From positions 2,232,001 to 2,296,000 of the forward strand of contig NZ_JACBZN010000001.1 in assembly GCF_013408555.1 (NCBI RefSeq): a stretch of DNA of 64,000 nt. Direction: 5' to 3'. Within the stretch, counting starts at the first letter, position 1. The number at the start of each line of letters is the position of its first letter. The translations under genes and the position numbers were made by a program. The DNA comes from Aeromicrobium tamlense (GTDB lineage: Bacteria > Actinomycetota > Actinomycetes > Propionibacteriales > Nocardioidaceae). Under the pieces are notes generated by a model. It saw nothing but the letters and a program-made list of their open reading frames with translations, did not search any database and was not told where the DNA came from. Of the stretch, positions 1 to 7,913 are shown one piece after another.

Positions 1-474
1 GTCGTCCCCGTCGATGCGGTAGGTCTCCCACACGTCCATCTGGTCGCCGCCGTGACTGACCAGGGCGCTGCGCAGGGGGTTGCTGCTGATCACCTGCCCC
101 TCCAGACGGGTGTAACCCTGATCGACGGCGAGTCGTGCGAGCTCGGTCATCAGGATCAGACCCGTGCCCTGGCCCCTGGCCTCAGGGTCCACGTAGAAGT
201 CCTCGACGTGGATGCCCGGCGCGGCGTCCCAGGTCGAGTACGTGCGGTACCAGAGCACCATCCCGGTGATGCGCCCGTCCCGTTCGGCCACGTGAGCCCT
301 CAGGGTGGGATCGGTTCCGAAGAGCTGGATGCGCAGGATGGGCCAGGTCATCCGGCAGGATTCACCTTCGCCATGGAAATCGGCGAGGGCCTGGATCATC
401 TCGGCCAATCTGGGCACGTCGGTCACGCGGGCCGGACGGACGTGAGTGGATGGGGAACGGGGGTTGTTCTTCAT
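1..474 (-). CDS. GNAT family N-acetyltransferase (3' end outside window)
   Basis: Reading the minus strand from an ATG at 474 gives 158 codons with no stop before the window edge, so the C-terminus is missing. The acyl-CoA pyrophosphate-binding motif of GNAT enzymes (R-x-x-G-x-G/A) is visible as ARGQGTG, preceded by the typical strand HVEDFYVDPE. The protein should transfer an acetyl group from acetyl-CoA to an amine; the substrate cannot be read from sequence, although the overall pattern recalls diamine or small-molecule acetyltransferases. A good ribosome site (AAAGGA) lies about 7 nt upstream of the ATG. Third codon positions carry more A/T than in most neighbours, as in the next gene, which may mean more recent acquisition. 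Confidence 0.85.
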   Translation of the reverse strand, partial: MKNNPRSPSTHVRPARVTDVPRLAEMIQALADFHGEGESCRMTWPILRIQLFGTDPTLRAHVAERDGRITGMVLWYRTYSTWDAAPGIHVEDFYVDPEARGQGTGLILMTELARLAVDQGYTRLEGQVISSNPLRSALVSHGGDQMDVWETYRIDGDD

Positions 475-491
475 CAGGTGTCCTTTCACGG

Positions 492-513
492 GGACGGAGC
501 AGGTGATCCGTCC
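492..513 (-). terminator. Possible terminator hairpin after the PAS/GGDEF-like gene
   Basis: Arms GGACGGA and TCCGTCC (7 bp) flank an 8-nt loop in the 59-bp gap between the stop of the upstream membrane gene (534) and the start of the acetyltransferase gene (474). No T-run follows, so this is a weak call. Confidence 0.35.
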
Positions 514-533
514 TGTGTGTCGGGACATTGCCA

Positions 534-1910
534 TCAAGAGTCCGATGAGCCATAGGGGCTGTGCAGCAGTTGGACTCGCCGGACGAAGCGCTCGGCGTCC
601 TCACCCGGCGTGGGCACACAGATCGTGGTGGCGACGGACGCATCGAGACCCAGGGCCGTCTGCGCCTCGTCGTCGATGAGCAGCTTCGCCTGCTGAGCCT
701 GGGCTGGCTTGAACAGGGCGACGAAAGCCCAGTCCGCGAGTCGTCCCCAGCGCACGCCGGGGAACATCATCTCCAGGCGCCGGGCGACGACGAACATGGT
801 CTCGTCCTCACGGGCCCCAGCGTCTGCGGGGAGAACGTCCACGCGGACTGCTGCGTGCCTGCTCGTCGTGGCAGCGCGCAGGAGGTCGATGGTCTCGCGC
901 TGGTTGAGGGTCTGCGTGGCAGGGTCGTGACCGGCGAGGGCTCCGGAGATCGAGGGGAACGACGACGTACTCACGCTCGACCGCACGGGCCGCAGCATCA
1001 CCACCCAGTCGCTCCGTCCTGTTCGCGAGGTGGGATCGACCCGGTGGATGTGGGCGGAGGTGCGCATGCGCCCACCCACGAGGTCGAGGTCGATCCGCTC
1101 GCCATCCTCGAAGGGAAGCGGGCGACCGAGAATGTCCGCTGCCGTGAGCTCGCGTTCTGACCGCTCTCCCGTGATCAGCTCGATGAGCCGATCGGCTGGT
1201 CCGTTCCAGTCCTTGAGCCGGCCCAAGTGGTCGAACACGAACAGGAAGACGCCGATGGCGTTGAGCAGACTGTCGGCACGGGCTCGCGACGTGCTCCAAT
1301 CGTCCGGGTGGCGCGCGACCCAGACGGCGAAGAGGGCGGCCAGGACCAGCACGAAGTGCGTCTGGTCGCTGGCTGAGACCTCCATCGCGATGATCGCGAT
1401 CACCAGGACCTGGGACGTGAGGACGAAGATCCGAACGCGACGCTGAGGGTGCCGTTGACGGATGTTCAACGTCAGGATCACGCTCAGCAGCAGGGCGAAG
1501 CAGTAGGCCGCGTGGACGATGAACGGCGCGGTGCGACGGAACTCGGCCGAGGTGAGGTCCGGGTACACCACCAGGCGGACGAACACGATCACGATCGGCT
1601 CGATGAAGAAGACGATCATCACGAGGGTGGGTATCGACCATCGACCCGACACGAGGCGCTGGGCAGCCACGAAGGCGGCGGCTGCGGCGGAGGCGGCGGC
1701 CGCGAGAATGCAGGCGTTCGCGCTGGCGTTCGGGCCGGGCTCGGCGTAGTTCCAGGCAGCGCCGGCCGACCAGAGGGCCGCAGCAAGGCACAGGATGGCG
1801 ATCGGTCGCGCGGCAGCAGAGGTCCGCACCGGCAGAAGGAGGCACGCAGCGACCAGAGCGATGGAGGCTGCAGCCAGACTCGCTCCGATCACCTGCTCAT
1901 TGTCGCGCAT
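534..1910 (-). CDS. Multi-TM membrane protein with PAS-like and degenerate GGDEF-like domains
   Basis: The protein has 458 aa. The first ~210 residues form about seven hydrophobic segments, like the 7TM sensor regions of actinobacterial kinases and cyclases. A PAS-like segment follows (LLNAIGVFLFVFDHLGRLKDWN). The last ~110 residues follow the GGDEF fold pattern: the metal-binding strand appears as VRVDVLPADA, and the signature loop reads RLADWAF where an active diguanylate cyclase would have R-x-GGDEF. Catalysis is therefore unlikely; it could be a sensor or a GTP/c-di-GMP-binding remnant. I chose ATG 1910 because it leads directly into the first membrane segment; an upstream in-frame start at 1967 would add polar residues and overlap the tRNA terminator hairpin. 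No partner gene is adjacent. The domain assignment is inference. Confidence 0.7.
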   Translation of the reverse strand: MRDNEQVIGASLAAASIALVAACLLLPVRTSAAARPIAILCLAAALWSAGAAWNYAEPGPNASANACILAAAASAAAAAFVAAQRLVSGRWSIPTLVMIVFFIEPIVIVFVRLVVYPDLTSAEFRRTAPFIVHAAYCFALLLSVILTLNIRQRHPQRRVRIFVLTSQVLVIAIIAMEVSASDQTHFVLVLAALFAVWVARHPDDWSTSRARADSLLNAIGVFLFVFDHLGRLKDWNGPADRLIELITGERSERELTAADILGRPLPFEDGERIDLDLVGGRMRTSAHIHRVDPTSRTGRSDWVVMLRPVRSSVSTSSFPSISGALAGHDPATQTLNQRETIDLLRAATTSRHAAVRVDVLPADAGAREDETMFVVARRLEMMFPGVRWGRLADWAFVALFKPAQAQQAKLLIDDEAQTALGLDASVATTICVPTPGEDAERFVRRVQLLHSPYGSSDS

Positions 1911-1950
1911 GGTCACCGAGCGCGGGCCCGATGGCCCCACAGACAAGCGA

Positions 1951-1983
1951 TCAGGCCCGGAATCCAATGGATTCCGGGCCTGA
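1951..1983 (-). terminator. Transcription terminator of tRNA-fMet
   Basis: A perfect 15-bp inverted repeat (arms 1951-1965 and 1969-1983) with a 3-nt loop begins 6 nt past the CCA end of the tRNA. This is the expected position of a tRNA terminator. It lacks a long U-tract, as many actinobacterial terminators do. Confidence 0.75.
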
Positions 1984-1989
1984 TCTTCG

Positions 1990-2066
1990 TGGTAGCGGGG
2001 GCAGGATTTGAACCTGCGACCTCTGGGTTATGAGCCCAGCGAGCTACCGAACTGCTCCACCCCGCG
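1990..2066 (-). tRNA. Initiator tRNA-fMet (CAU)
   Basis: The 77-nt cloverleaf reads from CGCGGGG at 2066 down to an encoded CCA at 1990. Initiator hallmarks are present: position 1 is C opposite a non-pairing U72, the anticodon loop is CTCATAA, and three consecutive G:C pairs (GGG/CCC) close the anticodon stem. This separates it from elongator Met and Ile-lysidine tRNAs. A -10-like TAGAGT lies at 2078-2083, with a TTGGGG-like -35 box 18 nt further upstream. Confidence 0.97.
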
Positions 2067-2092
2067 TTGCTCAGACAACTCTACCGGAGGGG

Positions 2093-2123
2093 GTGGAGGG
2101 ACCCCAAATCGGGGTCCCTCCAC
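2093..2123 (-). terminator. Rho-independent-type terminator of putA
   Basis: A 13-bp perfect stem (2093-2105 with 2111-2123) and a 5-nt AAATC loop lie just downstream of the putA stop codon and just upstream of the tRNA promoter. Confidence 0.8.
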
Positions 2124-2135
2124 TCGCCGCCGTCC

Positions 2136-5100
2136 TCAGATGAGGTCGTCGGTCAGGTGGTTCGGCGTGCCGAACCGGTGGGCGGTGATGCTGACGGCCT
2201 GCTCGTGGACGAACGGGAGCAGCTCCACGTGGCCCGCTTCGGTGGGGCGCGCCGCCCAGATCGCGAGGTCGGGCTTGCCGCCGGTCTGCTGCGCCACCGT
2301 CGTGCGGCTGCCGCCGACGAGGCGGACCCGGCCGTCGGTGAGGTGCGAGGCCATCGCGGTCCACGCCGCGTCGTCCTCGACCAACACCGAGACGCCGAAG
2401 GCGCGCAGCGCGGCGTGGACCGCGTCGGGCACCTCGAACGCCGACGAGACCTGCAGCGGAGCGCCGGAGGTGAGGCCGGCGCCGATCACGCGGAGGCCGT
2501 CGGCCAGCTGGGCGTCGGCGGCCAGGCGGACGTGCACCCGCGTCGGCACGTAGCGCAGGATGTTGCGCTCGGCGAACAGGTTCGAGACGTCGCGGGCGAC
2601 GCCGAACTCCTCACGCCACGCCACCGCGTCGCTGCTGAAGCCACGCTCCAGGAACGCGAGGTCGTCCGCCGGCAGGTGCGCCTCGCGGGCCGCCTGCAGC
2701 AGCCGCTCGGCGCGTGCGTCGAGGCTCGCCTTGACGGTCGAGCGGGACCGCTCCCAGTCGCCGAGTCCGAACAGGTAGTGCGGGCCGCCCGCCTTCGTGC
2801 CGGCGCCGATGGCCGACTTCTTCCAGCCGCCGAACGGCTGACGCCGCACGATCGCGCCGGTGGTGCCGCGGTTCACGTAGAGGTTGCCCGCCTGGACGCC
2901 GTCCAGCCAGACCGCGATCTCGGCCGGGTCGAGGGCGTGCAGGCCGGCGGTCAGGCCGTAGTCGACCTGGTTCTGGATCTCCAGCGCCTCCTCCAGCGTC
3001 TCGGCGGTCATGATGCCCATCACCGGCCCGAAGTACTCGGTCAGGTGCGTGGTCGAGCCGCGCTTCACGCCGACGCGGATGCCGGGCGACCAGAGCTGAC
3101 CGGCCTCGTCCAGCTTCTTCGGCTCGACGAGCCACCGCTCCCCCGCGTCGAGCTGAGTCAGGCCGCGCAGCAGCTTGCCGCTCGCGGGCTCGATCAGCGG
3201 ACCCATCTGGGTCTGCGGGTCCGAGGGCCAGCCGACCGTCAGGGACGTCACGGCGTCGACGAGCTGCTCGCGGAAGCGCTTCGACGTGGCGACCGAGCCG
3301 ACCAGGATGACCAACGAGGAAGCCGAGCACTTCTGGCCCGCGTGGCCGAAGCCCGACGCGGCGATGTCCTTGGCGGCCAGGTCGAAGTCGGCCGACGGCG
3401 TCACGACGATGGCGTTCTTGCCGCTCGTCTCGGCCAGCAGCGGCAGGTCGGGACGGAAGCTGCGGAACAGCTCGGCCGTCTCGTAGGCGCCCGTCAGGAT
3501 CAGGCGTTCGACGCGCGGGTCGGACACGAGACGCTGGCCGAGGTCGGACTCCTCCACGTGCACGAGGTGCAGGACCTCACGCGGCACCCCGGCCTCCCAC
3601 AGGGCCTCGACCATCACCGATCCGCAGCGCGCGGCCTGCGGCGCCGGCTTGATGACGACCGCGGAGCCGGCGGCCAGTGCGGCGAGCGTGGAGCCCGCCG
3701 GGATCGCGACCGGGAAGTTCCACGGCGGGGCCACCACGGTCAGTCGCGACGGCACGAACGTGGCGCCGTCCACCGAGTCCAGCCGGCGCGCGAGGTGCGC
3801 GTAGTAGCGCGCGAAGTCGATCGCCTCGGACACCTCCGGGTCGCCCTGGTCGAGCGTCTTGCCCGCCTCGGAGGCCATGACCTCCAGCAGGTCGGCGCGA
3901 CGCTGCTCCAGCCGAAGCGCGGCGCGCTCGAGGATCTCGGCGCGCTCGGTGGCCGGACGGCGACCCCACGCGTCGCCCGCGACGACGGCGCCGGCGACGA
4001 TCGCCTCGAGGGCGTCGGCGTCGGTCACGGTGTGCTCGGCGACGAGGTCCTTCCCGAGGGCGGAGTCGGCGACCTTCGCGAGGATCTGGCGGCCCCATGA
4101 GCGGTTCGCCGGCAGCGACGGGTCGGTGTCGGGGGTGTTCTCGAACGGCGCACCGATCGGGGTCTCCTCCACCGAGGCGAGGCGGTTCTGCTGGCGGTTC
4201 GGCGCGGGCACCGAGTCGTCGAGGGCGGCCAGCGAGGCGAGGAAGCGCTGCTTCTCTCGCTCGAACAGCTCGGTGCTGTCGTTCAGCTCGAACACGGCCG
4301 ACATGAAGTTGTCGTGGCTCGCACCCTCCTCGAGGCGGCGGATCAGGTACGCGATCGCGACGTCGAAGTCCTTCGGGTGCACGACCGGCGTGTACAGCAG
4401 CAGTCCGCCGACCTCACGGCGCACGACCTCGGCCTGGCTCTGCGCCATGCCCAGCAGCATCTCGATCTCGACGCCGTCGCGGACCCCGCGCTGACCGGCG
4501 AGCAGCCACGCGTGGGCGAGGTCGAACAGGTTGTGGCCGGCCACGCCGATGCGCACGTTCCGGACGCGCTCGGGGTGCATCGACCAGTCCAGGACGCGCT
4601 TGTAGTTCGTGTCCGACTCCTGCTTCGACGACCACGTGGCGAGCGGCCAGCCGTGCAGCGAGGCGTCGACGCGCTCCATCGGCAGGTTGGCGCCCTTCAC
4701 GACGCGCACCTTGATGCCCGCGCCACCACGGGCCCGGCGGGCCGCCGACCACTCCTGCAGCTGGATCATCGCGCGCATCGAGTCGGGCAGGTAGGCCTGC
4801 AGCACGATGCCGGCCTCGAGGTCCTCCAGGCCGGGGGTGTCGAGGATCTTGGTGAAGACCGCGATCGTCAGGTCGAGGTCGTGGTACTCCTCCATGTCGA
4901 GGTTGATGAACTTCGGCGTCGCGGCCGCCGCGGCCTGGCGGTACAGCGGCATGAGGTTCTCGGCGACGTGGTCAACGGCCTCGTCGAACGCCCACGGCGA
5001 GTGCGGCGGCACGGTGGACGACACCTTGATCGACACGTAGTCGACGTCGGGACGCGCGAGCAGGTCGTGCGTGCCCTTCAGACGGCGGGCGGCCTCGCGC

Positions 5101-5567
5101 TCCCCGAGCACGGCCTCGCCGAGCAGGTTGATGTTGAGGCGCACGCCCTCGCCGCGGATCGTGGCGATGCTGCGACCGAGCCTCGCGTCGGTGGCGTCGA
5201 CGATGAGGTGACCCACGAGCGAGCGCAGCGCCCGCTGCACGATCGGGATCACCAGGCGCGGCACGAAGCGGCCGGCGAACGCCCCGAGGCGCACGGCGTT
5301 GCGCAGGTGCCACGGCAGGAAGGCCGGCACGTCGGACGCCAGCACGGCGAAGTTCCGCGCCGCGATCCTCGGGTCCTCCGGACGGATCACGCCGTCGATG
5401 AAGCCCACGGTGAAGTCCAGGCCCTTCGGGTCCTTCAGCAGACCGGCGAGCTGCGCGCCCGCCTTGTCGGCGGGCACCTTCGCCGCCTCGGCGAGCCAGT
5501 GGCGCACGAGCGCCACCGACTCCTCGGCCAGCGCGTCGGTCGGAGGGGAAGCGAGATCGGGGGTCAT
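2136..5567 (-). CDS. putA: Bifunctional proline dehydrogenase / L-glutamate-gamma-semialdehyde dehydrogenase
   Basis: The 1143-aa enzyme oxidises proline to glutamate in two steps, with FAD and then NAD+. The N-terminal half (about 60-430) is the proline dehydrogenase barrel, ending in the conserved YLIRRLEEG near 406-414. The aldehyde dehydrogenase domain follows (about 490-960), with general base Glu713 in LLAETSGKN and catalytic Cys747 in GHAGQKCSAS. There is no N-terminal ribbon-helix-helix domain, so unlike the enterobacterial protein it should not repress its own gene. That role probably falls to the divergent LysR gene 81 bp away. ATG 5567 was chosen because upstream in-frame codons run into the shared promoter region. 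The ~180-residue C-terminal extension beyond the dehydrogenase fold is typical of long PutA forms. Confidence 0.95.
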   Translation of the reverse strand: MTPDLASPPTDALAEESVALVRHWLAEAAKVPADKAGAQLAGLLKDPKGLDFTVGFIDGVIRPEDPRIAARNFAVLASDVPAFLPWHLRNAVRLGAFAGRFVPRLVIPIVQRALRSLVGHLIVDATDARLGRSIATIRGEGVRLNINLLGEAVLGEREAARRLKGTHDLLARPDVDYVSIKVSSTVPPHSPWAFDEAVDHVAENLMPLYRQAAAAATPKFINLDMEEYHDLDLTIAVFTKILDTPGLEDLEAGIVLQAYLPDSMRAMIQLQEWSAARRARGGAGIKVRVVKGANLPMERVDASLHGWPLATWSSKQESDTNYKRVLDWSMHPERVRNVRIGVAGHNLFDLAHAWLLAGQRGVRDGVEIEMLLGMAQSQAEVVRREVGGLLLYTPVVHPKDFDVAIAYLIRRLEEGASHDNFMSAVFELNDSTELFEREKQRFLASLAALDDSVPAPNRQQNRLASVEETPIGAPFENTPDTDPSLPANRSWGRQILAKVADSALGKDLVAEHTVTDADALEAIVAGAVVAGDAWGRRPATERAEILERAALRLEQRRADLLEVMASEAGKTLDQGDPEVSEAIDFARYYAHLARRLDSVDGATFVPSRLTVVAPPWNFPVAIPAGSTLAALAAGSAVVIKPAPQAARCGSVMVEALWEAGVPREVLHLVHVEESDLGQRLVSDPRVERLILTGAYETAELFRSFRPDLPLLAETSGKNAIVVTPSADFDLAAKDIAASGFGHAGQKCSASSLVILVGSVATSKRFREQLVDAVTSLTVGWPSDPQTQMGPLIEPASGKLLRGLTQLDAGERWLVEPKKLDEAGQLWSPGIRVGVKRGSTTHLTEYFGPVMGIMTAETLEEALEIQNQVDYGLTAGLHALDPAEIAVWLDGVQAGNLYVNRGTTGAIVRRQPFGGWKKSAIGAGTKAGGPHYLFGLGDWERSRSTVKASLDARAERLLQAAREAHLPADDLAFLERGFSSDAVAWREEFGVARDVSNLFAERNILRYVPTRVHVRLAADAQLADGLRVIGAGLTSGAPLQVSSAFEVPDAVHAALRAFGVSVLVEDDAAWTAMASHLTDGRVRLVGGSRTTVAQQTGGKPDLAIWAARPTEAGHVELLPFVHEQAVSITAHRFGTPNHLTDDLI

Positions 5568-5648
5568 GCCGCCAGTCTGAGTCGCCCAGCCGTTAAGGTA
5601 AAGCGATCTTTTGTGACGGATATCGATCAGATTAGGTGAAGGACGCAC
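5568..5648. promoter_or_regulatory. Divergent putA / LysR control region
   Basis: This 81-bp, relatively AT-rich gap separates two divergent starts. It contains CGATC repeated 19 bp apart around TTTTGTGACGGATAT, a plausible LysR-type binding region. The LysR ATG is preceded by AAGGA. The operator role is inferred from layout only. Confidence 0.5.
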
Positions 5649-6548
5649 ATGCTCGACGTACGCCGCCTCCGCCTCCTGCGCGAACTGCAGATCCGGGGCA
5701 CGCTGGCCAGTGTCGCGGCCGCCCTGCACCAGAGCCCGTCGTCGGTCTCGCAGCAGCTCTCGCTGCTCGAGCAGGAGGTCGGCGTCGAGCTACTGAGGAA
5801 GGTCGGGCGCCGCGTCCAGCTCACGCCGCAGGCCGAGATCCTGGTCGAGCACACGTCGGCCGTGCTGGAGCGGCTGGAGCGGGCCGAGTCCGACCTCGCG
5901 GCCTCGCTCGACGAGGCGACGGGCACGTTCCGGCTGGCCGTGTTCCAGTCCGTCGCGCTCGCGCTGATGCCGGCGACGCTGTCGATCCTCGAGACCGAGC
6001 ACCCCCGGCTGCGCGTGACGATGACGCAGCGCGAGCCCGAGTCGGCCCTGTACGAGACCTGGGCGCGCGAGTTCGACCTCGTGATCGCCGAGAAGTACCC
6101 CGGGCACAACACGCCGTGGCACCCCGAGCTGGACGCCGTCGACCTCACCACCGACGAGGTCCGGCTCGCCGTGCCGCCCGCGGGCAGCCGCTTCGGCGAC
6201 ATCACCTCGATCGCCGAGGCCGCGCGGGCGCCGTGGGTGATGGAGCCGTCCGGCGTCGCCTCGCGCCACTTCGCCGAGCAGGCGTGCCGGGTCGCCGGAT
6301 TCGAGCCCGACGTCCGCTACGAGACCGCCGACCTCCAGGCCCAGATCAGCCTCATCGAGTCCGGCCACGCCGTGGCGCTGCTGCCCGACCTGCTGTGGCT
6401 GAACCGCACGCCGCCGGTGACGCTGCACCGGCTCGCGGGCCGGCCCCGCCGCACGATCTTCACGTCGGCGAGGCGGGCCTCGGCCCACTCCCCCGGCGTC
6501 ACGGCCACCCGCCAGGCGCTGTCGCGCGCCGTGGCGGAGGGCCGGTGA
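5649..6548 (+). CDS. LysR family transcriptional regulator (likely proline catabolism regulator)
   Basis: The 299-aa protein has the LysR architecture. A winged helix-turn-helix fills residues 1-60 (TLASVAAALHQSPSSVSQQL is the HTH), followed by a linker helix and a two-lobed effector-binding domain from about residue 90. It is transcribed divergently from putA across 81 bp, the classical LysR/target arrangement. I infer that it senses proline or a breakdown product and controls putA, but no effector residues prove this. An RBS (AAGGA) precedes the ATG. It converges with the TerC gene, with 9 bp between the stops. Confidence 0.9.
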   Translation: MLDVRRLRLLRELQIRGTLASVAAALHQSPSSVSQQLSLLEQEVGVELLRKVGRRVQLTPQAEILVEHTSAVLERLERAESDLAASLDEATGTFRLAVFQSVALALMPATLSILETEHPRLRVTMTQREPESALYETWAREFDLVIAEKYPGHNTPWHPELDAVDLTTDEVRLAVPPAGSRFGDITSIAEAARAPWVMEPSGVASRHFAEQACRVAGFEPDVRYETADLQAQISLIESGHAVALLPDLLWLNRTPPVTLHRLAGRPRRTIFTSARRASAHSPGVTATRQALSRAVAEGR

Positions 6549-6557
6549 CGCCAGCGG

Positions 6558-7514
6558 TCATCGAGTGACCACCCGGTCGCGCCGCGTCTTGACCAGGCTG
6601 GCCACCGTCACGACGGTCAGGACGACCGCGATCACGATCAGGCTCAGCCACGTCGGGATCTCCGGGACGGAGGCCGACACGTCCACGTGCGCCCAGTGCA
6701 GGATGAGCTTCACGCCGATGAAGGTCAGGATCAGCGACAGCCCCGTCGAGAGGTAGACGAGCCGGTCCAGCAGTCCGCTGACCAGGAAGTACAGCGCCCG
6801 CAGACCCAGCAGCGCGAAGGCGTTGGCGACGAAGACGATGTACGGCTCCTGGGTCACCCCGAAGACGGCCGGGATGGAGTCCAGGGCGAACAGCAGGTCG
6901 ACGCTGCCGATCGCCAGGAGCACGATCAGCATCGGGGTCACCATGGTCCGCCCGTCGACCCGTGTGACGATCTTGCCGTCGACGAAGTCGTCGGTGACGG
7001 GAAGGAACCGTCGGGCGAGCCTGACCACGGCCTGGTTCTCGATGTCGGGGTCCTCGCCGTGGTGGCGGTACATCTGCACGGCCGTGTAGATGAGCAGGAC
7101 GCCGAACAGCAGGAACATGAAGGAGAACAGCGAGATCAGGGCCGCCCCGGCGACGATGAAGGCCGCTCGCATCACGAGGGCCAGGATGATGCCGAACGTG
7201 AGCACCTTGTGCTGGTGCCGGTCCGGGACCGCGAAGGTGGACATGATGACGACGAACACGAAGAGGTTGTCCACCGAGAGGCTCTTCTCCAGCACGTAGC
7301 CGGCGAAGTACTCGGTGCCGAGCGTCGTGCCGTAGGCCCAGGTGAACCACACGCCGAAGGCGATCGCGATGGCGACGTAGAACGCCGACCACACCGCCGC
7401 CTCGCGGAACCCGACGTGGTGCGGCTTGCGCCACCCGCGGACAAGGTCCAGGGTCAGCAAGCCGACGATGACCGCGATCGTCACGGCCCAGGTGACGCCG
7501 CTGATCTCGGTCAT
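6558..7514 (-). CDS. TerC family integral membrane protein, probable Mn2+ exporter
   Basis: The protein has 318 aa and about eight to nine membrane segments. TerC signatures are clear: EKSLSVDNLFVF near the N-terminus and SVDLLFALDSIPA in the second half, each supplying acidic residues within membrane helices. TerC/Alx proteins are linked to tellurite resistance and, for Alx, to Mn2+ export. The upstream yybP-ykoY-type riboswitch supports manganese here. The start at 7514 overlaps the preceding small gene as ATGA, implying translational coupling. A longer in-frame start upstream would read antisense-like, Arg-rich sequence and was not used. Confidence 0.93.
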   Translation of the reverse strand: MTEISGVTWAVTIAVIVGLLTLDLVRGWRKPHHVGFREAAVWSAFYVAIAIAFGVWFTWAYGTTLGTEYFAGYVLEKSLSVDNLFVFVVIMSTFAVPDRHQHKVLTFGIILALVMRAAFIVAGAALISLFSFMFLLFGVLLIYTAVQMYRHHGEDPDIENQAVVRLARRFLPVTDDFVDGKIVTRVDGRTMVTPMLIVLLAIGSVDLLFALDSIPAVFGVTQEPYIVFVANAFALLGLRALYFLVSGLLDRLVYLSTGLSLILTFIGVKLILHWAHVDVSASVPEIPTWLSLIVIAVVLTVVTVASLVKTRRDRVVTR

Positions 7515-7717
7515 CGGTGCGTCTCTCGGTCGAGCCCCGTCCGGGCGCGGTGGCGCCCGTGGTGACTGCGGTACCGACGAACGTCGGCCACCGCCATCCA
7601 CACCACTGCGCCGCCCCAGACGACCGCGCCGATGATGGCGATCGCCTCCACGGCGCCGAGGTCGCCGTCCAGCGCGAACCATGACGTACCGGGGGATCTC
7701 AGGTATGACGTACTCAT
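7511..7717 (-). CDS. Small single-pass membrane protein coupled to TerC
   Basis: This 68-aa ORF has one clear hydrophobic segment (AIAIIGAVVWGGAVVWMAVA) followed by a basic, Arg/His-rich tail. A perfect GGAGG lies 7 nt before ATG 7717, and its stop overlaps the terC start by 4 bp, so it is almost certainly translated. It is the first gene after the predicted Mn2+ riboswitch. Two 9-nt copies of ATGACGTAC occur in its 5' coding part, 24 bp apart. I do not recognise a family. By position it could be an accessory subunit or regulator of the exporter. Confidence 0.75.
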   Translation of the reverse strand: MSTSYLRSPGTSWFALDGDLGAVEAIAIIGAVVWGGAVVWMAVADVRRYRSHHGRHRARTGLDRETHR

Positions 7718-7745
7718 CACGAGCCTCCATCGAGTCGTTGCACGA

Positions 7746-7834
7746 TGAAGGTCTTCTCCAGCCCGCAAAGGCCCCGCGCGCCGGGTCTGAGCCGTAGTGA
7801 CGACCACGCGGTGGAGGAGTACTCCCCTTCCTTG
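7746..7834 (-). ncRNA. yybP-ykoY family manganese riboswitch
   Basis: On the minus strand, the leader ahead of the small membrane protein/terC operon contains the conserved elements of this family in order: GAAGGGGAGTA at the 5' side, GTCGTCA in the middle, and CTTTGCGGGCTGGAGAAGA with CCTTC at the 3' side. The 5' GAAGG can pair with the 3' CCTTC to form P1, bringing the GGGAGTA loop and the AAGACC loop together as in the known Mn2+ site. TerC/Alx genes are established members of this regulon. It lies about 30 nt upstream of the first start codon. Confidence 0.85.
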
Positions 7835-7901
7835 CCGATCAGGTTACCTCCCATCGACCAGACCTGCCGCCCCTCGAGGTGTGGCACCCCGCTCGCGGCC
7901 C

Positions 7902-7907
7902 TAGCGT
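7902..7907 (+). promoter_or_regulatory. -10 box for leaderless poxB transcript
   Basis: TAGCGT ends 6 nt before ATG 7914, so transcription should start at the start codon. No ribosome site is visible. Confidence 0.6.
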
Positions 7908-7913
7908 CGAGAC

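Noticed and set aside
2067..4100. 677-aa plus-strand open frame
   Set aside because: It lies fully antisense to putA, whose catalytic motifs are intact. Composition is typical of a shadow.
6558..7730. Longer 390-aa TerC with an earlier start
   Set aside because: The extra 72 residues are Arg/Gly/Pro-rich and overlap the well-supported 68-aa membrane protein gene. The ATGA start at 7514 is better.
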